Shown here piece after piece: positions 8,242 through 16,654 of a DNA stretch of 64,000 bases. Source of the DNA: UBA1205 sp045534635 (lineage in GTDB: Bacteria; Bacteroidota; Bacteroidia; Bacteroidales; WCHB1-69); contig JAZSKB010000042.1 in assembly GCA_045534635.1 (NCBI GenBank), positions 42,764 through 106,763 on the forward strand, read 5' to 3'. Made by a program: the position numbers and the translations under genes. The notes below the pieces were generated by a model. That model saw nothing but the letters and a program-made list of their open reading frames with translations. It made no database searches and was not told the origin of the DNA. Position 1 is the stretch's first letter; every line of letters starts with the position of its first letter.

Positions 8242-9453
8242 ATGATAGAAAATAGTCGATTACAATTTCCTATTTTAAATCAGCAAATACATTCTAAACC
8301 ATTGATTTATTTAGATAATGCTGCATCTACCCAAAAACCAATAAGTGTTATTGAAGCGGTAGATAACTATTATTATACTATCAACAGCAATGTGCACCGT
8401 GGTGCACATCTTTTAAGTCAATTGGCTACAGACGCTTTTGAAACGGCTCGCAAAAATGTGGCTCAATTTATCAATGCCAAACACCCTCACGAAGTTATTT
8501 TCACGAGAGGAACAACTGAAGCGATTAATTTAGTTGCTTTTTCCTTTTCTCAAGCATTTATTCGACAAGGTGATGAAATCATTATTTCAGCAATGGAACA
8601 TCATTCTAATATTGTTCCTTGGCAAATGGCTGCTGAACGATACGGAGCTTCTCTTAAAATTATCCCTATTTTAGAAAACGGGGATTTGGATATTGATTCT
8701 TACAAAAAATTATTTTCTAAAAACACTAAAATAGTTGCTATAACACACGTCTCCAACGTTTTAGGAACTATAAATCCTATAAAAGAAATTATCAACATCG
8801 CTCATCAACATCAAGTTCCCGTTTTAATTGACGGAGCTCAAGGAATAAAAAGTACAAAAGTCGATGTTCAAGATTTGAATTGCGATTTTTATTGTTTTTC
8901 TGGACACAAAATATATGCTCCTATGGGTATTGGTATTCTTTATGGGAAAGAAGATTTACTCGAAAAAATACCTCCATATCACGGCGGAGGAGAAATGATA
9001 AAGAAAGTTACTTTTGAAAAAACAACCTTTAATGAATTACCTTTTAAATTTGAAGCAGGAACTCCCAATGTTGGTGGAGCTATAGGGTTGAATGCTGCGA
9101 TTCAATTCATACAACAATTTGGTATCGAAAAACTTATAGAGCACGATACACAATTGCTTCAATATGCTTTACAACAAATGCAAATCCTTGATAACATTCG
9201 TTATTTTGGAGAAACTGAAAATAAAGGAGCCGTAATTTCATTTTTATTAGGAAACTCCCACCCAGCAGATGTCGGTACATTACTAAATTCTATGGGTATC
9301 GCCGTACGAACAGGACATCATTGTGCTGAACCTTTAATGGATATTTTCCAAATTTCAGGAACTGTTAGAATTTCATTTGCAATCTACAATACAAAAAATG
9401 AAATTGACACCTTTGTCAAAACCTTAGTAAAAATTAATAAAATGTTAGAATAA
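8242..9453 (+). CDS. sufS: SufS-type cysteine desulfurase
   Basis: A 403-residue class-V aminotransferase-fold PLP enzyme that removes sulfur from cysteine for Fe-S cluster assembly. It shows YLDNAAST near the start, TRGTTEAINLVA, EHHSNIVPWQ (His for PLP stacking), DGAQG (PLP Asp), FSGHKIYAPMGIG with the PLP lysine near residue 222, and RTGHHCAEP with the persulfide cysteine near 363. Those are group II (SufS) features. The rest of the suf operon is not adjacent; an Nfu-type scaffold occurs at 12.1 kb. The glutaminyl-cyclase-like lipoprotein follows after 8 bases and may be co-transcribed. Confidence 0.93.
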   Translation: MIENSRLQFPILNQQIHSKPLIYLDNAASTQKPISVIEAVDNYYYTINSNVHRGAHLLSQLATDAFETARKNVAQFINAKHPHEVIFTRGTTEAINLVAFSFSQAFIRQGDEIIISAMEHHSNIVPWQMAAERYGASLKIIPILENGDLDIDSYKKLFSKNTKIVAITHVSNVLGTINPIKEIINIAHQHQVPVLIDGAQGIKSTKVDVQDLNCDFYCFSGHKIYAPMGIGILYGKEDLLEKIPPYHGGGEMIKKVTFEKTTFNELPFKFEAGTPNVGGAIGLNAAIQFIQQFGIEKLIEHDTQLLQYALQQMQILDNIRYFGETENKGAVISFLLGNSHPADVGTLLNSMGIAVRTGHHCAEPLMDIFQISGTVRISFAIYNTKNEIDTFVKTLVKINKMLE

Positions 9454-9461
9454 AATTAATT

Positions 9462-10454
9462 ATGAAAAAATGTTTGTTTTCTATAAGTATTTTTTTACTT
9501 TTATCTTGGTCTTGTTCCAATAATAACAACAATATTGATATTAACTCAACAAGTCAACCCAAAGCAAGTTATACCCCCTCTTTCAATGCTGATTCTGCTT
9601 ATTTCTTTGTTGAACAACAAGTTAATTTCGGTCCTCGTGTTCCCAATAGTGCTGCACATCAAGAATGTGCAAACTATTTAATTAATACGCTTCAAAATTT
9701 TGTTGATACTGTTATCGTACAGACTTTTACCACTAAAGCCTACAATGGTACTACTTTAAATGGTAAAAATATCATTGGCTGTTTCAATAAAGAAAACCCT
9801 AACAGAATTTTATTAGCTGCCCACTGGGATTCAAGACCTTATGCAGATAATGATGCAGATATCGCCAATTCCCGAAAACCTATTGATGGAGCCAATGATG
9901 GAGCAAGCGGTGTTGGTGTTCTTCTCGAAATTGCAAGACAAGTAAACATAAAAAAACTTAATATTGGTATTGACATTATATTCTTCGATATTGAAGATTA
10001 CGGCGAACCAAACGATGAACGACACCTCTACACTGGCGAAAATTGGGCATTAGGCTCTCAACATTGGGCAAAAAATCCTCATAAACATAATTATCAAGCC
10101 AAATATGGAATCCTTTTGGATATGGTTGGTGGAAAAAATGCTCATTTCCCAAAAGAAGGTACTTCTCATTTTTACGCTGCCACTATTCAAGAAAAAATAT
10201 GGAACAACGCCTCTATTTTAGGTTATGGCAATCGCTTTACAAAAAATGTTTCTCACCCTATTACCGATGACCATCTTTATGTAAACACCATACGAAATAT
10301 TCAAATGGTGGACATTATTGATATTGATATTTATTCTCCAACTGGCTTTAACCCCACTTGGCACACCATCAATGATAATATGGAAAACATTGATAAACAT
10401 ACACTTGGAATGGTTGGAAATATTGTCTTATACACATTAGAAAATGAAAAATAA
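9462..10454 (+). CDS. Glutaminyl-peptide cyclotransferase-like M28 lipoprotein
   Basis: A 330-residue protein with a lipoprotein signal (LLSWSC, acylated Cys at about 18) and a Ser/Asn-rich linker, then an M28 zinc-peptidase fold. Features include GPRVPNSAAH, LLAAHWDSRPYAD, DGANDGASGVGVLLE (metal Asp), FDIEDYGE (acidic pair) and the closing His in NPTWHTINDN. GPRxPxSxxHxxxxxY and the HWDSRPxAD segment are typical of bacterial type-II glutaminyl cyclases such as P. gingivalis PG2157, which turn amino-terminal Gln into pyroglutamate on exported proteins. An aminopeptidase role cannot be excluded. The idea is supported by context: most signal-peptidase-I substrates in this window start with Gln. 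Confidence 0.8.
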   Translation: MKKCLFSISIFLLLSWSCSNNNNNIDINSTSQPKASYTPSFNADSAYFFVEQQVNFGPRVPNSAAHQECANYLINTLQNFVDTVIVQTFTTKAYNGTTLNGKNIIGCFNKENPNRILLAAHWDSRPYADNDADIANSRKPIDGANDGASGVGVLLEIARQVNIKKLNIGIDIIFFDIEDYGEPNDERHLYTGENWALGSQHWAKNPHKHNYQAKYGILLDMVGGKNAHFPKEGTSHFYAATIQEKIWNNASILGYGNRFTKNVSHPITDDHLYVNTIRNIQMVDIIDIDIYSPTGFNPTWHTINDNMENIDKHTLGMVGNIVLYTLENEK

Positions 10455-10573
10455 TACTTTTTCATTTATATAATGAAGATTACTGAGAAGTAACTAAAAC
10501 GCTTTATACTCAACAAAAAAAATCTTTATAAAAAAAATATTAAAAAATTATCAAATCATAAAAAAAATAATTG

Positions 10574-10581
10574 TACCTTTG
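10574..10581 (+). promoter_or_regulatory. Putative -7 box (TACCTTTG) of tRNA-Arg
   Basis: TACCTTTG is placed 17 bases before the tRNA-Arg 5' end. Confidence 0.55.
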
Positions 10582-10598
10582 CAAACTCAAAAAGGATT

Positions 10599-10672
10599 GG
10601 TTCCGTAGCTCAGCTGGATAGAGCAACTGCCTTCTAAGCAGTAGGTCCTGCGTTCGAATCGCAGCGGAATCA
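10599..10672 (+). tRNA. tRNA-Arg (anticodon TCT)
   Basis: A 74-base cloverleaf: acceptor GGTTCCG with CGGAATC, D arm GCTC-AGCTGGATA-GAGC, anticodon stem ACTGC/GCAGT with loop CTTCTAA (anticodon TCT, reading AGA), and T arm CTGCG-TTCGAAT-CGCAG. Discriminator A; CCA is not encoded. Confidence 0.95.
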
Positions 10673-10677
10673 CAAAG

Positions 10678-10715
10678 AAACACACAATTATTTACATAGT
10701 TGTGTGTTTTTTATT
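10678..10715 (+). terminator. Terminator after tRNA-Arg
   Basis: The stem AACACACAA/TTGTGTGTT with a 12-base loop is followed by a run of T residues, starting 6 bases past the tRNA. Confidence 0.8.
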
Positions 10716-10890
10716 ACCAAACTCTCTATTTCTTTTTTAATAAAATCTACAGATTTCAAATCAATCTTATGTATTTATTATCAATAATTTGCAAAAGCTG
10801 AAACTCATTTTATCTGATTAAAAAATAAACAACATGAATAATTATTAGAAATCATTAACTTGACAAATACAGAAATTCGTAAAAAAATGT
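10716..10890 (+). other. AT-rich spacer without visible gene
   Basis: Between the tRNA-Arg terminator and the pcrB promoter box I find no supportable open frame, RNA or repeat on either strand. Confidence 0.5.
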
Positions 10891-10898
10891 TACCTTTG
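10891..10898 (+). promoter_or_regulatory. Putative -7 box (TACCTTTG) of the pcrB operon
   Basis: TACCTTTG sits 46 bases before the pcrB ATG. Confidence 0.55.
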
Positions 10899-10944
10899 CA
10901 AAGCAAAAATAAAAAGAAATATCTAAATAAATGACAATAGAAAA

Positions 10945-11667
10945 ATGAGTGTCAAAACGTTATTAGAAAACGGTAAACGTAAGATTGCATGGCTATGCGA
11001 TCCAGATAAGACAAATGGAGATTCTCTCCTTTACACTGCTAAAATTGCTCAAGAAGCAGATGTTGATATTATTTTAGTTGGCGGCAGTCATTTACAACAA
11101 GGAAAAATAGAACAATGCATCAACACTATCAAAAGTGTTTGCAATATACCAATAACACTTTTCCCCGGAAATAGTATGCAAATATGCAACCATGCAGATG
11201 CAATCTTATTTTTATCGCTTATTTCTGGTCGCAATGCTGACTTATTAATCGGTCAACATGTAAACGTTGCATATCAATTGCATGAAAGCAACATGGAAGT
11301 AATACCAACAGGCTATATGCTCATTGATAGTGGACAACCAACAAGCGTTAGTTATATTAGCAACACAATGCCTATCCCAAGAGATAAAACAGATATTGCT
11401 GTAAGTACTGCATTGGCAGGAAAATTATTGGGATTACAAGCCATTTATTTAGAAGCAGGAAGTGGAGCATCTCTCACTGTTCCATATAGAATGATAAAAG
11501 CGATAAAAGAAAAAGTTCAACTTCCTCTTATCGTTGGAGGAGGAATTTGTAACATCCATACCGCAAGAAGTATTGTACAAAGTGGTGCAGATATGATAGT
11601 TATTGGCAACGCTGTTGAAGAAAATCCAAAATGTCTATTAGAAATCGCACCTCTTATCAAAAACTAA
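10945..11667 (+). CDS. Geranylgeranylglyceryl phosphate synthase family protein (PcrB/GGGPS)
   Basis: A 240-residue TIM-barrel prenyltransferase. The family joins an isoprenoid diphosphate to the sn-3 hydroxyl of glycerol-1-phosphate, the first ether-lipid step in archaea; a group II branch is known in Bacteroidota. Visible motifs are WLCDPDK near the start (Asp for substrate and Mg), VGGSHLQQGK, LFPGNSMQI, YLEAGSGAS (the glycerol-1-phosphate loop), and two phosphate-binding turns, VGGGICN and IGNAVEEN. Length is normal. It heads a likely operon with fur, nfu and ychF (gaps of 7, 12 and 27 bases). The in-vivo product in this organism is not known from sequence; the prenyl chain length cannot be read off with confidence. 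Confidence 0.87.
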   Translation: MSVKTLLENGKRKIAWLCDPDKTNGDSLLYTAKIAQEADVDIILVGGSHLQQGKIEQCINTIKSVCNIPITLFPGNSMQICNHADAILFLSLISGRNADLLIGQHVNVAYQLHESNMEVIPTGYMLIDSGQPTSVSYISNTMPIPRDKTDIAVSTALAGKLLGLQAIYLEAGSGASLTVPYRMIKAIKEKVQLPLIVGGGICNIHTARSIVQSGADMIVIGNAVEENPKCLLEIAPLIKN

Positions 11668-11674
11668 CATAATT

Positions 11675-12127
11675 ATGACAGAAAAACAAACAAAAGAAAT
11701 GGAAAAAAAATCATACATATCCAGACTATGTATTTATTTGGGTATCAATGGTTTTAGCCAAACTTCAGAACGTCGTGCTATCGCTGAAGCCATTGCAGAT
11801 TTTGACAAACATTTCACTATTCACGATTTACAATCTTATCTACAAAACAACAAATATCATATAAGTCTTGCAACTTTGTACAACAATATTAATCTAATGA
11901 TAAATGCTGGTTTGGTAAATAAGTATCAATTCTCTACAAATGGTCAACCTTATTACGAAAAATGTCTTGATAATCAAAGACATAACCATATATACAACAT
12001 AAAAAGCAAAGAATTAATAGAATTTTCAGACCCAAAAATTTCGGAAATCATTACAGATATCGAACAAAAATACAATTTAAAAGTATTACAACATAGTTTT
12101 ATAATTTACGTAGAAAATAACAATTAA
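11675..12127 (+). CDS. Fur family transcriptional regulator lacking the usual CxxC zinc motif
   Basis: A 150-residue protein with a Fur winged-helix domain (about 20-90), with the recognisable segments SERRAIAEAI, FTIHDLQSYL and ISLATLYNNINLMINAGLV, which matches the Fur pattern ATVYRxLxxLxxxGLV. The dimerisation part begins with RHNHIYNIKSKELIEF, where ordinary Fur proteins have HxHxxCxxCG: the histidines remain, but both cysteines of the structural zinc site are replaced (Tyr-Asn-Ile-Lys). The only cysteines are near positions 17 and 106. It may therefore be a divergent Fur or PerR-like regulator that does not need that zinc. Its place inside the pcrB-nfu-ychF operon next to an Fe-S scaffold gene suggests a role in iron or oxidative control. 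Confidence 0.85.
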   Translation: MTEKQTKEMEKKSYISRLCIYLGINGFSQTSERRAIAEAIADFDKHFTIHDLQSYLQNNKYHISLATLYNNINLMINAGLVNKYQFSTNGQPYYEKCLDNQRHNHIYNIKSKELIEFSDPKISEIITDIEQKYNLKVLQHSFIIYVENNN

Positions 12128-12139
12128 ATCAAAATAATT

Positions 12140-12385
12140 ATGGAAGCATCAATCAGAGCAAAAGTAGAACACATTATCAATCAAATTCGTCCACAATTAC
12201 AAGGCGACGGTGGAGATATTCGTTTAGTTGATGTATTAGAAAATGGTACAGTTCTCGTGGAATTACAAGGAGCATGTGGTTCATGCCCTCATAGTCGTAT
12301 GACTTTGAAAAATGGTGTTGAAAATGTGCTTAAACAATACATTCCTGAGATTGACCATGTTGAAGACATCAATCTCGGATTTTAA
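12140..12385 (+). CDS. NifU C-terminal-domain Fe-S scaffold protein (Nfu type)
   Basis: An 81-residue protein consisting only of the NifU carboxy-terminal domain. It has IRPQLQGDGGDIRLVDV and the cluster-binding CGSCPHS (CxxC), followed by MTLKNGVENVL. Two subunits usually share one 4Fe-4S cluster through the CxxC pair and pass it to client apoproteins. The short single-domain form is common in Bacteroidota. It lies 12 bases after the Fur-like gene in the pcrB operon. Confidence 0.92.
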   Translation: MEASIRAKVEHIINQIRPQLQGDGGDIRLVDVLENGTVLVELQGACGSCPHSRMTLKNGVENVLKQYIPEIDHVEDINLGF

Positions 12386-12412
12386 TTATTCATCAGAAAA
12401 AAATATAATTTT

Positions 12413-13507
12413 ATGGGATTAAAATGTGGTATTGTTGGCATTACCAATTCTGGAAAAACAACATTATTCAATTGTATAAGCAATACTAAAGCTCAAGTTA
12501 CCAATTTTGCATTCAGTACGGGAAAATCCAATATTGGAATATGCGATATTCCTGATTTACGATTGACGGAAATCAACAAAATAGTTCCCGCAGATAAACT
12601 TGTACCTGCTACTGTTGAAATTGTTGATATTCCGGGACTTACAAAGGGAGCAAGTAGCGGAGAAGGTATTGGTAATGCCTTTTTGGCAGATATACGTCTT
12701 TGCGATGCTCTTATACATGTTTTGCGATGTTTCGACGATGACAATTTGATGCATATTGATGGCACTGTTAATCCAGTTAGAGACATTGAAACCGTTGATT
12801 TAGAATTGCAAATAAAAGATTTAGAACAAATTGAACGAAAAATTCAAAAAGTAGAAAAAGCCGCTAAAGTTGGTGATAAAGACGCTCGTATGCAATTGGA
12901 TGTGCTTAATAAATACAAAAATCATTTAGAAAATTTCCAAAATGTACGCACTCTTGACACTAATGATGTTGAAAAATCTGTTGTCGCCGATATGATGTTG
13001 CTAACTGCTAAACAATGTATCTATGTTTGCAATATTGACGAAAAATCGGCACTTACTGGCAATGCTTATTCTGCTGCCGTAAAAGATTTTTTAAAAGACC
13101 AAAATGCTGTTGTTTTAGAAATTGCGGGAAAATTAGAAGCGGAAATTGCAGAATTGGCTCCAGAAGACCAAACTCTATTTTTAGAAGATGTTGGTTTGAC
13201 CGAACCGGGAGTAAACAAATTACTTCGTGCCGCATACAAATCTTTAAATTTAATTTCTTTTTTCACTATCGGAGGAAAAGAAAATCGTGCTTGGACTATC
13301 ACTCACGGAATGACCGCTCCTCAAGCAGCTGGTGTTATTCATAGCGACCTTGAACGTGGATTTATCCGTGCTGAAGTTATCAAATACGATGATATTATAA
13401 AATATGGCTCCGAACTTAAATGCAAAGAATCTGGAAAATTAGCCGTTGAAGGTAAAAATTACATTGTTGAAGATGGTGATATTTTACACATTAGATTCAA
13501 CGTATAA
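12413..13507 (+). CDS. ychF: Redox-regulated ribosome-binding ATPase YchF/EngD
   Basis: A 364-residue Obg-family P-loop protein, full length for YchF. The P-loop reads GITNSGKTTLFNCIS, with NSGKTT in place of the more common NVGKST. G3 is DIPGLTKGASSGEGIGNAFL, the G4 equivalent is CNIDE (the NxxE signature that favours ATP over GTP), and the C-terminal TGS-like domain includes FFTIGGKENRAWTI and IHSDLERGFIRAEV. It is the last gene of the pcrB-fur-nfu-ychF cluster. Confidence 0.94.
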   Translation: MGLKCGIVGITNSGKTTLFNCISNTKAQVTNFAFSTGKSNIGICDIPDLRLTEINKIVPADKLVPATVEIVDIPGLTKGASSGEGIGNAFLADIRLCDALIHVLRCFDDDNLMHIDGTVNPVRDIETVDLELQIKDLEQIERKIQKVEKAAKVGDKDARMQLDVLNKYKNHLENFQNVRTLDTNDVEKSVVADMMLLTAKQCIYVCNIDEKSALTGNAYSAAVKDFLKDQNAVVLEIAGKLEAEIAELAPEDQTLFLEDVGLTEPGVNKLLRAAYKSLNLISFFTIGGKENRAWTITHGMTAPQAAGVIHSDLERGFIRAEVIKYDDIIKYGSELKCKESGKLAVEGKNYIVEDGDILHIRFNV

Positions 13508-13529
13508 TACTGTATATCAATAAATAATA

Positions 13530-13569
13530 CTTTTAACAACTATTTTTAAAAAACTTTGTTGTTAAAAAG
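13530..13569 (+). terminator. Possible terminator after ychF
   Basis: An 11-bp AT-rich inverted repeat (CTTTTAACAAC with GTTGTTAAAAG) spans a 17-base loop containing a T run. It is a weak candidate because of the large loop and lack of a clear 3' T tract. Confidence 0.35.
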
Positions 13570-13573
13570 GAGA

Positions 13574-13602
13574 TTGATTTTACAAAAAAAGTATTACCTT
13601 TG
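13574..13602 (+). promoter_or_regulatory. Putative promoter (TTG-N18-TACCTTTG) of the CAP-protein operon
   Basis: TTG at 13574-13576 is followed after 18 bases by TACCTTTG at 13595-13602, 43 bases before the start codon. Confidence 0.6.
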
Positions 13603-13645
13603 CTAATTGATTTATATGTTTTATTCACTTAAAAAATAAAATTTA

Positions 13646-16084
13646 ATGATGATAAATATCAATCGTTTTTTAAAAAATAGCATTCTTTTATTGCTTTCTT
13701 TCAATTGTATCGTTGTTGCGGCACAACAAACAACTACTTACGATAATTTTGATGCAAGTAGTCTTACTGCTACCAACAAAAAATTTGGTTGGAATTTTAA
13801 TCCTATTGAATACGACCCAGAAATTTTGTATTCTTGTGTTAATGCTGTTGCTAATTATGCTCGCCAAATATATAAAAATGCTGATAGCCTTACACCTAAC
13901 GAATCATTGACCAATGCAGCAGAAATCCAAGCCTCTTTTATGGCAAAAGAAGAAGAACGGACACACGAAAACGTTGTTTCAGCCCTTAAAACTCCACAAT
14001 TGAGAGGAGTCAGTGTTGGTGCAACTAAACGTGTAAACGAACTTATTACCAGAGTAAAAGCGACAAAAGGTATAGAAGATTATTCTTATCTTGATGTTGC
14101 TACCGAAACTATACTTTCTTTGCTAAAAAATAAAAAAACTGAATCTACAATTTTAGATAAACAATACACTTTTGTTGGTATTGGTTGTGCTGTAGATGCT
14201 TTCAATAGATATTGCTATTTTTCTATCGTTTTAGGAAACGATTTATCATTCAATCAAGGTGTGGTCGCTTATAAAAACACAACCTACACCAGAAAAGCTT
14301 ATGGTTTAAAACCTTACGACGAAAAAATTTGTCGTAAATGTCAAACCAGAAATATTGAACTTTTACAAAAATACATTGAAGTTAAAGGAAATGATATTTA
14401 TTTCAATCACCCTAACGTTAAAGAATTAAAACGCATTATCGGAAAAGATAAAGACGGATTGACTATTGATATTGTACAACATAAACAATATCCTTGCAAT
14501 AGCAGTTCCAACGATGTCGATTACAATTACCCTAATCGTGGCATTATGTTCAAGTATATGACTTTCCCAAAAATGCTCAAAAAGAACGAAAACAAAGATT
14601 CTAAAGATAAATCTTTACGCGTTTTCTTGGGAACAATTCCTAATACTGTTGATGGTCAATACGATATAAATCTTATTCTTATTAAAGAATCTTCTATTTG
14701 TAAAACCATTGTAAAAACAGACATAAAAGGTGTTTCCGTTGATTACAATGCAAAAACAAGTCTTATTGCTGATGACAACGGAGTTACTACCACTATTAAT
14801 TATATTCCTAAACCAGAAAAAACCGTTTTAGAATTCAATATCCCTTTTGAACAATCAAAATCAACTTACGAACAAAAAGATATAAAACCCTTTATTGATG
14901 CTTTAAACGAATCTAAATTTATCATTGATAGCATTAATATTATAGCATTTACATCGTTTGAAGGAGATGAAACATTAAATTTTAATTTACAAAAGAAACG
15001 TTCTGAAAGTATTGTTAAGGTAATAGAACAAATGCAAAATAAAGATATACCTTACGCTATTGAACAAAACGACGGTTGGGATTTATTTGTTAAAGATATT
15101 CCTTCTGAATATAAATATTTAACTGAAGAATCTAAAACTAATGCAAAAAATGCTCTTCGTAATTCCAAAATAAAATCAGAACTTGAACCAATTTTGGAAA
15201 AACATCGCTTTGCAAATGTGAAATTATTTGCAACTTACGACATTAGTACAAATAAAAACGAACAAGATTTTATTACCAATAAATTCAATCGTTGCTTAAA
15301 AAATGGAGACCTTGCAATGGCTTTTGCTATTCAAAAATTTATGATTAAACGCGTTGAAGAAGGAAAATATTCTCGTTATCAAGTTCAAAACCTTGAAATT
15401 CCAGAAAATGCAAAAATGTTACCTTTCCTTACCAATAAATATTATATGTTATCTTTCTTTGGTTTAAGCGATGAAGATAAACAAAAAATCGCTAATTTAG
15501 AAAAGTTAGACAACAAAAATGTTATCTGCGAATTCAACGCATTGTGTTGCAATATCAATAATTTAGAAATTTCTGATGCTGGACAAATTGCAACCCGACA
15601 AAGTAAAATTGACAAATTTTACAACAATGCTGTCGGTAGAGCAAACATCAATAAAGTTGATGCCTTAAATATTGCTTTTCAATACAAAATATTGGATTTT
15701 ATCAATTCTAACGAAAATCCTGACGAAGCATTAATGGAAACCACTTACGAAAAAATCAAATCCATTGCATTGTCCAATATTAACGATTGGAAAAAGGCTT
15801 ACGAAGTAGCTTCTTCTTTTATTGAATATGGTGATTATGAATTTGCTCGTTCTGTTATGGACCCTTACATTTCCGATGATAATGTTAGCGAAGATTTTAT
15901 TTTTACTTATCTCAATCTTTACAGCATTGACGAAACCACCTATACTTCTAAAAAATTTGACTTAGCCTGTAAATTGGCAGCACAGAAAAATAGAACTCGT
16001 TTTTGCTCAGAAATAAAAACTTATTCCTATCTCATTCGCGAAAATGTAGAAGCAAAAAATATAATATGCAACGAATGTAAATAA
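13646..16084 (+). CDS. Large exported protein: CAP/SCP-like domain, OmpA-like segment and helical C-terminus
   Basis: An 812-residue protein with a signal peptide (VVAA|QQ). Residues about 50-200 resemble a CAP (SCP/PR1) domain: helix CVNAVANYARQIYK, the NESLTNAAEIQASFMA segment, THENVVS, an RVNELI helix, and FVGIGCAVDAFNRYCYFSIVLG, which is the usual closing strand pair. Residues about 400-500 resemble a degenerate OmpA/MotB module (strand, then IIAFTSFEGDETLNFNLQKKRSESIVKV split over two stretches), in which TDxxG is replaced by TSFEGDE. The remaining roughly 280 residues look helical, TPR-like. No catalytic residues can be assigned. It heads an operon with the DUF1599, DoxX-like and nadE genes. 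I know no named family with this combination; domain calls are by eye. Confidence 0.6.
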   Translation: MMININRFLKNSILLLLSFNCIVVAAQQTTTYDNFDASSLTATNKKFGWNFNPIEYDPEILYSCVNAVANYARQIYKNADSLTPNESLTNAAEIQASFMAKEEERTHENVVSALKTPQLRGVSVGATKRVNELITRVKATKGIEDYSYLDVATETILSLLKNKKTESTILDKQYTFVGIGCAVDAFNRYCYFSIVLGNDLSFNQGVVAYKNTTYTRKAYGLKPYDEKICRKCQTRNIELLQKYIEVKGNDIYFNHPNVKELKRIIGKDKDGLTIDIVQHKQYPCNSSSNDVDYNYPNRGIMFKYMTFPKMLKKNENKDSKDKSLRVFLGTIPNTVDGQYDINLILIKESSICKTIVKTDIKGVSVDYNAKTSLIADDNGVTTTINYIPKPEKTVLEFNIPFEQSKSTYEQKDIKPFIDALNESKFIIDSINIIAFTSFEGDETLNFNLQKKRSESIVKVIEQMQNKDIPYAIEQNDGWDLFVKDIPSEYKYLTEESKTNAKNALRNSKIKSELEPILEKHRFANVKLFATYDISTNKNEQDFITNKFNRCLKNGDLAMAFAIQKFMIKRVEEGKYSRYQVQNLEIPENAKMLPFLTNKYYMLSFFGLSDEDKQKIANLEKLDNKNVICEFNALCCNINNLEISDAGQIATRQSKIDKFYNNAVGRANINKVDALNIAFQYKILDFINSNENPDEALMETTYEKIKSIALSNINDWKKAYEVASSFIEYGDYEFARSVMDPYISDDNVSEDFIFTYLNLYSIDETTYTSKKFDLACKLAAQKNRTRFCSEIKTYSYLIRENVEAKNIICNECK

Positions 16085-16093
16085 GTTAAAGTT

Positions 16094-16654
16094 ATGACCA
16101 ACACTCTACAAGAATTTGACGAAATTATTGCTACGTGCAAAGATTTGTTTATAAAAAAAATGCACGATTATAGCACTTCGTGGAGAATTTTACGTCCTTC
16201 TTCGGTTACCGACCAAATTTCTATAAAAGCACAACGCATCAGAAACATAGAAGAGACTGGTAATCAACTTGTTAGCGACAATATCGAAAGTGAATTCATT
16301 GGCATTGTCAATTACGCTGTTATGGCACAAATTCAACTTGAAAAGAAAGCAGCCTCTATGCAAGAATACAAAATGAATGCTTCTGATGTTATCGCTCTCT
16401 ACGACAAATACACTCAAAAAGCAAAACAATTGCTTTCCAACAAAAACCACGATTACAACGAAGCGTGGCGTGATATGAGAATCAGTTCTATTACCGATAT
16501 TATCATTGTTAAATTGTTAAGAATAAAACAAATAGAAGACAACAATGAAAAATGTTTGGTATCCGAAGGCTTAGATGCCAATTATTATGATATTTTTAAT
16601 TATGCTATTTTTGCTCTTATCAAACTAAAAGAAGAAAAACATGATTTACAATAG
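16094..16654 (+). CDS. DUF1599 protein (nucleotide modification associated domain 1), two tandem domains
   Basis: A 186-residue cytoplasmic protein made of two copies of one domain, residues about 5-85 and 95-180. Both copies carry the same pattern: xxCKDLFIKKMHDYSTSWRI and KAKQLLSNKNHDYNEAWRDM, then RxSSxTDxIxIKxxRI followed by an Asn-containing helix (ESEFIGIVNYAVMA and DANYYDIFNYAIFA). DUF1599 has been proposed, from comparative genomics, to bind modified nucleotides, but no activity is established. It begins 9 bases after the CAP-domain gene and overlaps the next gene by 14 bases, so translation is coupled. Confidence 0.85.
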   Translation: MTNTLQEFDEIIATCKDLFIKKMHDYSTSWRILRPSSVTDQISIKAQRIRNIEETGNQLVSDNIESEFIGIVNYAVMAQIQLEKKAASMQEYKMNASDVIALYDKYTQKAKQLLSNKNHDYNEAWRDMRISSITDIIIVKLLRIKQIEDNNEKCLVSEGLDANYYDIFNYAIFALIKLKEEKHDLQ

